Of a DNA stretch of 64,000 bases, positions 11,792-22,692 are shown piece after piece (position 1 is the stretch's first letter; every line of letters starts with the position of its first letter). Under the pieces are notes generated by a model. It was not told where the DNA came from, ran no database searches, and saw only the letters and a list, made by a program, of their open reading frames with translations. The position numbers were made by a program, and so were the translations under genes. Source of the stretch: Neonectria sp. B-13 (Eukaryota; Ascomycota; Sordariomycetes; Hypocreales; Nectriaceae); NCBI GenBank assembly GCA_002682825.1, contig NOKP01000013.1, positions 310,001 through 374,000 of the forward strand. The letters run 5' to 3'.

Positions 11792-13225
11792 GATGATGGG
11801 TTGTGGGTGACAGGAAAGAAAGAAAGTCGGGTTGGGCCCATATGACGATATTGGACTTTCATGCTGGTGGAGAAGCTTGATTGCCGAGTTCGCGCACCGT
11901 CTAGTGCACGGACCTCGGGATTTTCATCCGGTGGTTGGGTCCTAGTTGCGTACGAAGTATCTACCAACTAATCCAAGTCCTCCAGCCTTCGATTAAATCC
12001 ACGATTTTTGCCCTAAGTCTAGACATGGCATTCAATTAGATACGAATTTTTAAATTGCAAGATAAGTGGAAGCTCAGGTCTCGGAGCGTGTAACCGGTTG
12101 CGTAGATCCGGTGAAACATTTTTGGTCGTTCAACTGGAACCGGCTCTTTATCTCCGGCTCCTCATTGAACATGGGTTAGCCGATAAAGCTCCATTGAGCA
12201 AATAGTGATGAAGAAAGAAAAAGCACACAACCCGTGCTTCGTATCGCTAAAATAATTTGAAGCATGTGAATGTACTTATAATCCCCTTCTTGTGAAGAGC
12301 TTGCTGGGCACACTGCTAGCAGTGCTACTCTTTGTGGGATTGCGTCTTGAACTTGGCAAATGATAATCGACACTGTACGAAGCTCCGTTAGAGAACTCGT
12401 CTCGTCAATGCTTCATGAATACTGATAACGAGTCATCATGAGGTCAACTTTAAAAAAAAAGGCTGAAGGAAAGACAGTTACGTAATAATACGGATTTATC
12501 CCGATATTAACCACATGTGCAATGCGACGGTAGATTGTGACGCTCCCGTTGCAGCGCTTTGAACTGACTTCGAACATGCAGACGACGTGCAGACGACGAC
12601 CCTACTTTGGGGGCTACTGGGCAACTGGAACATGTATCCAAGTAGGCTTGCCCTCCAGTCGCAAGCGCTGATAAGTCCGAGTCGATACCGAAAAGTATAC
12701 AGCACGGGAAGCGAATCTCAATCCAGCCATGGGCTCTCATAGTGGAATTACCGAGCTGCGCCAACGAAGGCATACGCAGTAAGTCTATCGGGCGCGCAGG
12801 GACAACTGTGAATCATAAAAACAAAACAAAAAAGTATCAAAACGGATTCTAAACCCTCAGGTAATTGAACACCGCTAGAAGCTACACCTCACAGACTCTT
12901 TCCGTGGGACAGTTCCTTTTTCTCGCCGTAACGGTTGCGGCTCGGAGCCCCCCCTGTAGCACCCCCGCCACATGCCTTGGTAAATTGTTGCCGGATGAAG
13001 ACACACTGCGGGGAGAGAAAATGGCGGCTACCAGCGGTCCCACTCCAACATCGGCACCAGAGAACTCTGTTATCTGAGAACCCGTGACCTGGTTTAGCTC
13101 TGTCTAAACTTCTACATTACCTACGTCAGTCAAATTCGCCTCTATTCTTCTTTCAGCTTCATCTAGGTGTTTGATTTCCCTTCCTCACGCCGATAGCTCT
13201 CCCAATTGGTGGGCTACACGTCGTC
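11792..13225. other. Divergent intergenic region
   Basis: Lies between the starts of the DUF1776 gene (-) and the amidase gene (+) and should hold both promoters. No recognisable protein in either strand. Near 13 kb there is a C-rich stretch and a small reading frame without family resemblance. Confidence 0.5.
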
Positions 13226-15017
13226 ATGTTCCTCCTGGAGACTTTGCAACATCGTCGAGACTGGTACTTGCTTCCTTACATAATCCCTTGCCTACGTGCC
13301 GTTCTTTGAGCTAAGATGGTGTTAGTAGATTCAAGCAAGACCAGCGAGTCGCTCGCATCAAGGCCCTTCGGTCATATCATGGCCCCTTTAGTGTCTTGGA
13401 TCGAGACATCCTGGATAAGCCCATTGAGGAACTTGTCGAAGATGTGCAACAGGACCCAAGGAAGGCGATTGATTACCTCGGCACCTACGGCAAAGTTGCC
13501 CTGAAGGCCCACACTAAGACCAACTGTCTTACGGAGATCATGCTCCCCGATGCCGAGAAGTGGCTAAGAGACGGATCCATCAACCTCGACGGACCCTTAG
13601 CCGGTATTCCTGTGAGCTTGAAAGACACAATTGATGTCGGCGGCTATGATAGCACAGTAGGCATGAGCGTTAATGTGGGCAATGCCAAGCCAATTGATGG
13701 AGCAATGACAAGACTGCTCAAGGATGCTGGCGCAGTTCCCTATGTCAAAACCAACGTTCCCATTACCCTCCTCAGCTTCGAGTCATCCAACGATGTTTGG
13801 GGGCAAAGCACCAACCCGTACAACAACAAATACACACCTGGCGGATCAACCGGAGGTGAAGGTGCTCTCCTGGCGCTCGGCGGCCGAATCGGCATTGGCA
13901 GTGACGTTGCCGGTAGTGTTCGCGTGCCAGCTCACTTCTCAGGAGTCTACGCCTTGAAGTGCTCAACAGGCCGATGGCTTAAGACTGGAGTGTGCACTAG
14001 CATGCCTGGACAGGACGGCGTGCCTGCGGTCTATAGTCCCATGGCCCGGACCTTGGACGACTTGACATACTTTACACGAGCTTTTATCCAGATGAAACCC
14101 TGGACTTATGACTATTCCTGCCATCCCCTTCCTTGGAGATCCCAGATTGAGCGAGAATACTCCCACAGGAAACTAAGGATTGGTATCTTTCGCACAGATG
14201 GAGTTGTGGACCCCAGCCCTGCTTGTAAGAGAGCTTTGGAGACGACCGAAGCCGCTCTCAGGAAAGCTGGACATGAGATAGTGGAGATCGACCCCCCATC
14301 ACCATACGAGGCATTATGTCTCGCATCTATCCTCATCAATAGTGACGGCCTCGAGACGGCCATGTCATTCTTCCGCAGGGGAGAACAGAACGATCCCGGC
14401 GTGGCTCAGATGAGGTGGTACATGGAGCTTTCCCGACCCATCAGGTACCTGCATTATCTCTGGGTCAAGTACATCCGGCGAGACCCCATCTGGTTAGGAC
14501 TTCTCGAAAACTGGAAGCCCCAGACTGGATATCAAATTTGGCAGCTCAACGCGAAGCGGGAAGCTTACAAGCGGAAATGGTTCGACTGGTGGGATGAGAC
14601 CGATATCGACTGCCTGATTGCTCCGCCGAACGCAACCCCCGCAGTGCCTCACAAGGGAATGCATCATGCTGTGAGTAGCTGTGGGTACACGTTTCTCTTC
14701 AACTTGGTAAGTCCAGCCACTCCTCGACTAGCTTGACACTTCGCTTACTGCCGTAGTTGGATTACTCGGCTGGAGTTATGCCGGTTACGCACGTAGACAA
14801 GGTCAAGGATCAATTACCAAGCGACTTCAAGCTGAACAAGCTCAACGGAGTTGCCCAGGGCGCGTATAAGCTGTATGACGCAAAGGCCATGCATGGCTTG
14901 CCCGTTGGCATCCAGGTCGTGGGACGGCGGCTGGAAGAGGAGAAGGTGTTGACTATAATGGGGAGGATCGAGGATGCCCTAGACGAGGACAGGTTCCCGC
15001 AGCTTGAGATTGACTAA
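13226..15017 (+). CDS. Amidase signature family enzyme (acetamidase/FAAH-like)
   Basis: Hydrolyses amide bonds with a Ser-cisSer-Lys triad; the substrate cannot be told from sequence. Exons 13226-13263, 13326-14706 and 14757-15017 give 559 residues, the usual size for fungal amidases. Lys112 lies in SLKDTIDV, the glycine-serine loop GGSTGGEGALLALGG starts at residue 185 (cis-Ser 187) and the nucleophile is Ser210 in SDVAGSVRVPA. The second residue of the usual SS pair is Thr188. The C-terminus ends with the conserved GLPVGIQVVGRRLEEEKVL. The first exon (38 bases) is the least certain part: it is inferred because it is the nearest ATG giving a clean GT-AG join and a total that is a multiple of three. 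No signal peptide, so cytosolic. No linked cluster genes. Confidence 0.9.
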
Positions 15018-15442
15018 TTGAGGGTTTGCGAGGAAAACAATGCCCTTGACCTCCTGCAATAATGATGAAGAATGCGTGGTCGTTGGCCTAAACATTGACC
15101 CAAGACTACGCTAGAAAGTATCATCCACAAGGATAAGAGCAGGGCCTCGAAACCGTAAATCCCACATAAATGTTCAATAGCTCCAATGCCGAAATAACCG
15201 GGATCTTTTTGTTAGCAAATCAGGTTCAAGTAAAAGGTAATGATACTGGGGCGCTCATCTCTGGTGTTGAAGGATCCGGGGACCAGGGCTCCGATCTCGG
15301 CGCCGCCTCAAACCGAGCTTCCCCTCAAAGTAAGAAGCGCAGTTCGGCCATGGGTATAAAAGAACAGCCGTTTTCTTCCATATATCCTAACAATCATCAT
15401 AACCTCACAATAGTACAGCTTTCCGAGCTCAATTGTGCAATC
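15018..15442. other. Intergenic / methyltransferase promoter
   Basis: About 425 bases between two plus-strand genes. It contains a TATA element at 15355-15361 and no gene. Confidence 0.5.
15355..15361 (+). promoter_or_regulatory. TATA box of the methyltransferase gene
   Basis: A TATAAAA element sits 88 bases upstream of the ATG at 15443, a normal distance for a fungal core promoter with a short leader. Confidence 0.55.
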
Positions 15443-16450
15443 ATGGCCGCTGAAAAAGATCGTTGGACCTCAAATGTACGTTCTCCCTGCTGTTTCTGGA
15501 CCCACAGCCTTAGAGCTGGAGCTAGGACGCTACGACTTACACGCGGGTACAGGAGTACCAGAACGTGGCATCATTTGTGCCCAAGCTCGCAGGAAAGGTT
15601 GTCCAGTGGCTGGATCTCCAGAAGGACGATGTCCTCCTTGATGTTGGCTGCGGTGGTGAGTTTCCTGCTACTTTGGATGGGCGGTTTGAGCTGACGCTGG
15701 TTACAGATGGAATTCTGAACGCCGAGTTCGCAAAGATTTTGGCTCAGGGCAATGGATCGATGGTTGGCATCGATAGTTCTGCTTCGATGATCGACTCGGC
15801 GCGCGAGTTGTGCAAGGATTCGAAAAACAGCACCTTTGAGAGTGCGTTTTACATATCTCCCTATTTCTTGAGAACCACGACTCACACGTTCTCCTCTAGC
15901 CATCGACGCCACGCAACTCGTCTCTAGGCCCGAGCTGCAGAAGGGCACTTTCACGAAAGTCTTCTCCAACGCCGCGATGCATTGGATTCTGCGCCCGGAG
16001 GCCACGCGGCCCGACCTCTTCAAGGGCGTGTACGCGGCGCTCGCCCCCGGCGGCACCTTCGCCTTCGAGATGGGCGGCCAGTCCAACGTTAGCGAGATGC
16101 GGGCGGCCGTCCTCATGGCCGTGGCCCGCCGCGTCGGCATGTCCGCCGCACTGGCTGCGGACCCGTGGTTCTTCCCCGACGAGGCGTGGGTCACCGCGCA
16201 GCTCGAGCAGGTCGGGTTCGTGGTGGAGAAGGCGGAGCGGGAGTGGCGGCCGACCAAGGCGGACAAGGGAGGCGTGGAGGGCTGGGTGAGGTTGTTTGCG
16301 AGCCAGCTTCTGGACGCGGTGCCAACGGAGGAGAGAGAGGAGGCCATTAAGGAGTGTGCTGAGGTGCTGAAGGTGGTCTGTAAGAACCCTGGAGGAGGGG
16401 AAGTAATTTCATATGTGAGACTGAGGGGATTGGCCACGAAGCCTCTTTGA
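15443..16450 (+). CDS. Class I SAM methyltransferase (trans-aconitate methyltransferase-like)
   Basis: Small-molecule-type SAM methyltransferase. Four exons (15443-15475, 15553-15655, 15707-15841, 15900-16450) join to 273 residues. Motif I is LLDVGCGDGIL near residue 40, with its glycine loop split by an intron. It is followed by MVGIDSSASMI (acidic ribose-binding residue), FTKVFSNAAMHWI and the post-motif strand GGTFAFEMGG. The AAMHW segment is shared with trans-aconitate/malonyl-type methyltransferases, but the acceptor cannot be fixed from sequence. A TATA box lies 88 bases upstream. The last exon is much more GC-rich than the first ones, which makes a long antisense frame appear over it; that frame has no domain. 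Confidence 0.9.
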
Positions 16451-17146
16451 GATATTGTCGTGGTCGATGTGTGCTAGAGGCTGGGCGGAGGGATGATATT
16501 TGACGAGAACATTCGGGCAACGCGACACCAAGTTGCGAACGGACAAAGGATAGAAAGCATAGATCGATGACCAGCATCTATAAAACAGTACCCTGGCAAG
16601 GAATATTGAAAGTGGTGTCCGTAGTCGAGACTAGGACACAGCTATGAAAGAGTTGTGATTCACCTTGAGAGTGCGCACCTCAACCCGCACGACTCAAACC
16701 TAGGGAGATCATTGGTAGTTAACTCCCGAAACAACCACACAGCGTTCCATCGGTCTCTCTTACAGCATAGATACACAAGCATTCACCTCTGAAGAGGGAA
16801 ACTTTGGAGTTCTGTCATGAAGCAAGGTGTAGATTAGTAATCAGTTTGTGGACGGGCTTGGAAATTTCTAGACTGATTCCAGTCAGCTTGCATAACCAAC
16901 CCTGATCAACTTACGCCTCTCAAGACGAATGTGGCCCAAGGCATCAGTCATTTGACGTGGCCGGTAGAGCAACGCTCAACAACTTGGCCACAAATCGCTG
17001 ATATGGGCTCGACTTGAGACTCAATTATCTTGTGCCCTACCACATTATCTTGACGTTTGAGAGTCGGCTTCCAATCCCTTGGAACACACGTTGCATGCAC
17101 ATCACCTTCCGTATTGTAACAACTCCACAACACTGAACAACAAAAC
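16451..17146. other. Intergenic / wss1 promoter
   Basis: About 700 bases between two plus-strand genes. No protein or RNA gene recognised. Confidence 0.5.
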
Positions 17147-18443
17147 ATGTCCGAAAGTGATACGCTGGTTCTTTCTTACGTGCACCTGGCAGGCTTCCCT
17201 AGGGCCAGCGATGCACTACATTCGCTGAAGAAGGTGGCATCGATCGTGAAGCCGATAATGAGAGCCCGGAACTGGAAGGTTGGGGAGCTTGCCGAGTTCT
17301 ACCCTGATCAGGCCAACCTGCTTGGTATGTTCGCATCCTGTGGTTCACCGTTTCAAGACACTGAACAGAGATAAAGGTCTGAATGTGGATCGGGGAAGAA
17401 AGATATGCCTTCGCCTGCGGCACCCTGGGGACCGGAGCCAGTTTTTACCCATCGAGAGCGTCATCGACACCATGCTTCACGAACTCGCCCACATTGTCCA
17501 AGGCCCTCACGACGCGAAATTCAATGCCCTTTGGGACCAACTTCGCGATGAGCATCAGGGTTTGCTTCTCAAGGGCTACACCGGCGAGGGCTTCCTCTCA
17601 ACAGGCCGGCGACTGGGAGGCGCTCGGATGCCACCGCGTGAGGCACGTCGGCTGGCTAGAGACGCCGCCGAGAAGCGTCGAGCACTGCCCACCGGGACTG
17701 GCGGCGGTAAACGGCTAGGAGGAGCAGCTCCGCGACCTGGTGAGGACATACGGAGCGTCATCGCTGATGCCGTGGACAGACGGACCAAGACGCTCAAGGG
17801 CTGTGCGACGGATAAGCTGAGTGACTCTCAAATTCGGAGCATTGCGGATACCGCAACGAGAAATGGATTCCGGACGCAGGCGGAAGAAGACGAGGCAAAT
17901 GAGGCGGCCATCTCACAGGCTCTGTGGGAGCTGGTCCAGGAAGACGAACTGGTCAAGTATGGAAGTTCCTACATTCCGCCTACGGCTGAAAACCCCACCG
18001 GCAATGGAGGCGGCTCCGTGATGGCCAGAGACCCGGGAGTCGGGAGAGCGCCCCCGGTTGATGCGCCGGGTTTTGGAAGAGATCATTATGCCAAGCGCGG
18101 ACAGGACGTTTCTGAGGGAACGGACGAGCCACAGGACTGGACATGTGCAACTTGTACGTTGCTCAATCCCGTAAAATTTCTGTGCTGTGAAGCTTGCGGG
18201 TCGGAGCGATTCGTAGGAGAGAAGTCGAAACCTCGCCGATCCAGATCGCCAGAGCGCTCACGAAAGCAGCCGATCATCGACCTCACCCAGAGTCCTCCAA
18301 AACCCCGCCAAAGGATCGTCTCATCACAACCTGCCGTGCTCGTGGCGCCGCAGGTGTGGCATTGTAGTTTCTGCGGAACCGAGATGGATCGGCAGTGGTG
18401 GACATGCTCAACATGCGGGAAGATGAAAGAAAACTCACGATAG
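17147..18443 (+). CDS. wss1: Wss1-like WLM-domain metalloprotease
   Basis: Zinc protease of the WLM family. Yeast Wss1 degrades proteins crosslinked to DNA and acts with SUMO and Cdc48. Two exons (17147-17324, 17377-18443) give 414 residues. The WLM domain covers about residues 1-150, with the zinc site HELAHIVQGPHD at 94-105 (His94, Glu95, His98, His104). A Lys/Arg-rich middle carries GGxRLGG-type repeats near residues 125-160. The C-terminal part has two RanBP2-type zinc fingers, WTCATCTLLNP...CCEACG and WHCSFCGTEMDRQWWTCSTCG. Between them lies PIIDLTQ, which fits a SUMO-interacting motif. That architecture supports a nuclear role in DNA-protein-crosslink repair. Confidence 0.92.
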
Positions 18444-20967
18444 AGGCAAGCATGTCTCTGCCTTCGTTGGTCAGTAGTTTCTAAGAAGCTTACTCAATAA
18501 TACCCACCTTCACCCTGCACTGTTGTATGCGATGCGTGAGCGATGACTTCATTGTCTGCAATGACACACGCCAGTGATGATGATGTAGCGAAAGAGGCTT
18601 GACAGGCCATCGTCATGCTCGTCATGCATCATAGTAGCCAAGGGCCTAAGGGTTCTGAGGAACCAGGGGAAGGCAACGGGGATCGTGGACCTGAGATTTT
18701 TGAGCTCTTATGACGTCGTGCGCTTTGCGGGTTTGGGAAAGGCGCCGATCAAAATTGGAGATGATCGGCAAAGCGGGCTCGGCCACGATCGGGCTCGGTA
18801 GTGATTGGATCCAGAAATGGAGGAAGGAGGCAGAACCGGGCGTTTGGGGCGACTCTCGGTAGCCGAGGGAAATATTTCGATCGAGGGAGCCAATCCGTAC
18901 AGTAGTAGCGGAGGCTGAGGCGAGTGGTGATGGGTCCCCACACACCAAAATGCCCGGATGGTGTTTGGTAAGGCTCGGTCAGAGCATGCATCCGCAGTTC
19001 TGGCAGCACTCGAAACCCAGGGTCCAAGGGTCAAAAAGTGTGGACGAAACAGCCACACACACCTCCAGGTATCCAGGGTCCGGTCCGTGAGGATGATAGA
19101 TCGTCACTGATGAATGAATGGATTTGGAGAGCCACGGCGGCATGCTCTGCAAACACGCTGGACGTCCATGGGACCCGACCCTTCCGGTTTGTACTCCGTA
19201 GAGGTCTGTGAATTGGACTGCTGAGCTCAGCGGTCTACCTGGGCCTAGACGTCCAAAAGGTGCAGGGTCCATGGAGGTTCCAGCTGGTCTAGAAACCTGG
19301 AGGGCGGGCGGCCGGCGAGGCGAGACGCGAGAGACATGGCTGGCGCAAGCCGCGGCCAGGATGCGTGCGGCCGGGGTGGGAACACAGATGCTTGGTCCAG
19401 GCTTGGCATCGAAGAAGCGCATGGATCTTTGTCTAGACCTTACGATTGCCCTACGGGGCTTCAAGTGCCACGGAGTCCACACGGTCGGCTTCTGAACCTT
19501 CCGGCCTTGTGAAGACGGAAAAGTCATTATTTGCCGCCGGCATCGCCACGTTGCAAGCAGCAGCTTTGATTATTCGTACCTCCACCGCTGGTCGCTCGAT
19601 CCTGGTCGGACTGGGGAACGGGCAGTAGCTTGGCTAGGCCGTGGTCCATTCCCGAGATGCTTCGTTTCGTTGCTTTCCCCGTTCGATGTCCATCTGGTGC
19701 CTGCGGGAGAAAGATCTCATTCGCCAGCCTCTCTGTGTCTCCTGTGTCGTGCATTTTCTTGGAGTGGGGAACTCACGACAGGGCCAGCGAGTAGTGGTGT
19801 GTGAGTTTCGTATGTGAGTGAGAGAGCAAGCATTCTGTGTGAGAGTGTGCCCATGGATGGTCCATTTGCCGGGAGTTCCACCCAGGCTTGGCATTGAAGC
19901 TGGCAAGCTGGACATTGAGACCGTTAGAAGGATTCGGGTTGGATTGCGCGAACTGACTTAGTTGTGGTGTGTCTAGGAAATCGTATTCTGCCTAGCGACG
20001 TGTGGTCGCGACCGTATGAAGCATCCGGGAGACTTCTTCATGGGCTGTATCACTGCTAGCATTGGGGCTAGGGCTGGGAGTGCACTAAAATCCATGATGA
20101 TGATCTTGCTTGTTCGTTGGATTTTACGGTGGTAGGCTGTGGCCGCAGCTCGTCAAGAAGAGGGGAGTGGAAGCGATGCTGAAGCGGAGAGGTGGAGGTG
20201 GAGATGGACGATGGAGGAGAGGAAGCTTTCGCTGGTAGGATCGCGGATACATTTTCGCCACTGGTGAGCGGGCCTGCTACGTACTTACCTAGTACTTAGT
20301 TCGGAACCACCACAAGCAACATGGGTAAGTTGGTTAGGTAGTAGCCGGTGCGCTGTAACCCTCTCTCATCACCTTGCCGGACAAAAGTGTAGCATCTACT
20401 TCGTACATGGGCGCTGGAAACATCAGATGTCGTCGCGGTCAAGATGCCGTATTGCAAGATGCTCTCAATTCTCCGTCAGGCTTCCATAGGAGGCACTACT
20501 TGCTTATCTAAGGTAGTACATGTTGTGCAACGCTAGCCAACGACAGCTAAACGACAGCTAAATTAAGGCTCCAACGCGAAAACAGCCGCAGCCAAACCGT
20601 CTTGAGAAAGACGACAGCGATGCAGCAGTAGCTTGCTGTTTCCACCGATAACTTTCCCCCGGGTGCCTAGACAAAGTATGTACTACTTGCTGCGAGGTAG
20701 GTCGACGCCAGTTTGCTCGGAACTACCTTAGTTTTGCGGGCGGCAGAGGAGCTTTGCCGCAGTGGAGATGGTGGGTGGATGTCCAGCGACCAACACTGCA
20801 ACTCCCCTCAACGGGTCAAATGATTGTGTATCGATCGGGTCAACGGACGTACAGTAGCTTGCAGATGCACGCATAATTAGAGGATGTGATAACTCGGATC
20901 GTGCTGTTGGTCGCGGCACAGCACAGGCGAGGTGCAAGTGCAGCTGTGTGCACGAACATGCTGTGCT

Positions 20968-21002
20968 GGCGCAACCTGACGGCGCAACCTGACGGCGCAA
21001 CC
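20968..21002. repeat. 13-base tandem repeat
   Basis: The unit GGCGCAACCTGAC is repeated about 2.7 times head to tail. No coding frame is supported across it. Confidence 0.75.
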
Positions 21003-21035
21003 GCAATAGTTCCGCACCAAGATCGACTGCGTCGT

Positions 21036-21098
21036 GAGCTGGGGAGCTGGGGAGAGCTGGGGAGCTGGATAGCTGGGAGCTTAACGAGCTGGGGACGG
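21036..21098. repeat. GAGCTGGG tandem repeat
   Basis: Six or so imperfect copies of GAGCTGGG/GGAGCTGG follow each other. A minisatellite just upstream of the assembly gap. Confidence 0.7.
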
Positions 21099-21437
21099 GC
21101 AAACCTGAGAGACATACCACGCCCTGGGTCTCTTTGTTAGTGACTTGGATAGCTACTAGTAGCTCTCCCCGGGCGACCAACCTGGAACACTTCAACACCT
21201 CAACACCCGACTTCAACTCACCGACATAGCCGTATAGCCAGTAGATATACTTATCAGCCATAACCGTACCGTCAACTCTGCGCAACATTTCCGGGCTCCA
21301 ACGTTCTCGCTCACTTAAACCCGTCAATTCCGCCTTCCAACTTTCTGTCTCACCGTAGAATTTCCTCCAAACAAGCCAAGAGTCTTCCCACTTTGGGTCG
21401 TATTCTGATCGTCACTGCATGAGCACATCCCTGCCCT

Positions 21438-21453
21438 GGGGTGGGCGGGTGGG
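21438..21453 (+). other. Potential G-quadruplex
   Basis: Four G runs of 4, 3, 3 and 3 are separated by single bases (T, C, T). This fits the G3+N1 rule for a stable quadruplex. It ends 30 bases before the N run. Confidence 0.6.
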
Positions 21454-21483
21454 CGCCCCACGAGCCCTGACCCTAGTGGCCAA

Positions 21484-21583
21484 NNNNNNNNNNNNNNNNN
21501 NNNNNNNNNNNNNNNNNNNNNNNNNNNNNNNNNNNNNNNNNNNNNNNNNNNNNNNNNNNNNNNNNNNNNNNNNNNNNNNNNNN
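21484..21583. other. Assembly gap (100 N)
   Basis: Exactly 100 N, the conventional placeholder for a scaffold gap of unknown size. The flanks are unusually G/C-run rich, which may explain why sequencing failed here. Confidence 0.98.
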
Positions 21584-22379
21584 TGGAACAACCCCCGTTG
21601 CGGCATCGATGGGACCCCATTAGTAGCCCACCCCCTGTAGGGCCCCAAGGCCCCTACCAAAACGCCCCTCCCTCCAGCACGGTACATGTCCCCAGCACAC
21701 GCTTTTACTTCCCCCCCCGCTCCTCGGCGCTCGTAGTGGAGGTACCATGAGAGGGCCCTCGGCGTCTTAGCTCCAGTAAACCCGTCAATTCAGGGTCTCA
21801 ATCCCCGTCCGTACCCCTACACGTGTAGCCCAAAGAGATAGGACCGCTGACCTCGACCCTTACTTACTGAGGTAGAGCTTGTTTGTCCAAGACACACCCC
21901 AACCCATCCACCAGCACCCGTTTTGGGCTGTCTGTTGTGTCGCCGTAGCAGTCGTAGCCCGCCCTGGCTTACAGAGCACTAAACTCCAGTTTTTGGTTCT
22001 GGTCCTGGTTCTGGTCCTGGTCTAGCTCTTTAACTTGGTCTAGGTCCTGTGCTGGTGTTACTTGGTTTTCCTTCTCGTCGCCCTAATCAACCATTTCCTC
22101 TCCTCCACCTTTCTACCGCCCCTAGATCACCTCAACTTCCACTCGATAACCTCTCCCGCCTGCCATTGGTCCTCCCCGATTGCCGTGGCTCGCCGATCTG
22201 CTTCATCCGTTCTCGGTGATCCGTTCGGCGACTTCCCACTTCCTGCTTCCTGGCTGTTGGATCGAGTGGCCTTCTCAGACCTCCTTCAAGCTCTCCCACC
22301 CAAGGTCTAATTCTGTCGACGCTTCGTCTTCATACAAGCAGATCTGTCGCCGTGCTGCCCGTCGGCAGCCTTCGCTTGC

Positions 22380-22432
22380 ATGTCCTTCACGCCATGTTAA
22401 TCCTCAAGCTACACTACTCTGTCTCGTGGTAG
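22380..22432 (+). promoter_or_regulatory. Two overlapping short upstream ORFs in kinase leader
   Basis: ATG at 22380 opens a 6-codon frame ending TAA at 22398-22400. ATG at 22394 opens a 12-codon frame ending TAG at 22430-22432. Both lie 5' of the histidine kinase start. Their relevance depends on the transcript including this segment unspliced. Confidence 0.4.
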
Positions 22433-22662
22433 TTCCCTGCAGCTCCGTCGTCTGTCTCAGCACAAGCTCCGAGACCATTGCTTCGTCCAAGCCCCAACGA
22501 CACTTCGCCTCCACCGACGACGATTCTGCCGGCGATATATCTCTTCTGACGACCCTTCGACCGACCCTTCCTTCGACACAGCTACCACCGCCCTCAGCAC
22601 TCCGTATCCCTGACCAAACGGACCCCGCTCCTCCAACTTCTACACAAAGTCCAACTCTCTTC

Positions 22663-22692
22663 ATGCCTCGTGACGGAGCGGACGCGACATGA
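22663..22692 (+). promoter_or_regulatory. Nine-codon uORF overlapping the kinase start codon (ATGA)
   Basis: ATG at 22663 reads nine codons to a TGA at 22690-22692. The kinase ATG is 22689-22691, so stop and start overlap in ATGA. This geometry allows termination-reinitiation or leaky scanning. It is seen directly in the sequence; use in vivo is inferred. Confidence 0.5.

Larger units (their letters stand above)
18444..22688. other. 4.2 kb without a recognised gene, repeat-rich, contains assembly gap
   Basis: No frame on either strand resembles a known protein. The stretch holds short tandem repeats (20968-21098), a G-quadruplex-type run beside the 100-N gap, TACCTA/TAGGTA-type words around 20280-20730, a GGTTCTGGTCCT repeat near 21990-22020, and from about 22050 a pyrimidine-rich leader of the histidine kinase gene with several short upstream ORFs. 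A gene could be hidden in the unsequenced gap. Confidence 0.5.

Noticed and set aside
15571..16437. 288-codon minus-strand frame over the class I methyltransferase
   Set aside because: Antisense to a well-supported four-exon gene, Ser/Ala/Thr-biased and without a recognisable domain.
20728..21327. 199-codon minus-strand frame near the assembly gap
   Set aside because: Built partly from tandem repeats and lacks any domain.
22180..22692. 170-codon frame just before the histidine kinase, considered as an N-terminal extension
   Set aside because: It begins at a non-ATG codon, is Ser/Pro/Thr low complexity and is in another frame from the kinase. Only the last nine codons with an ATG are kept as a uORF.
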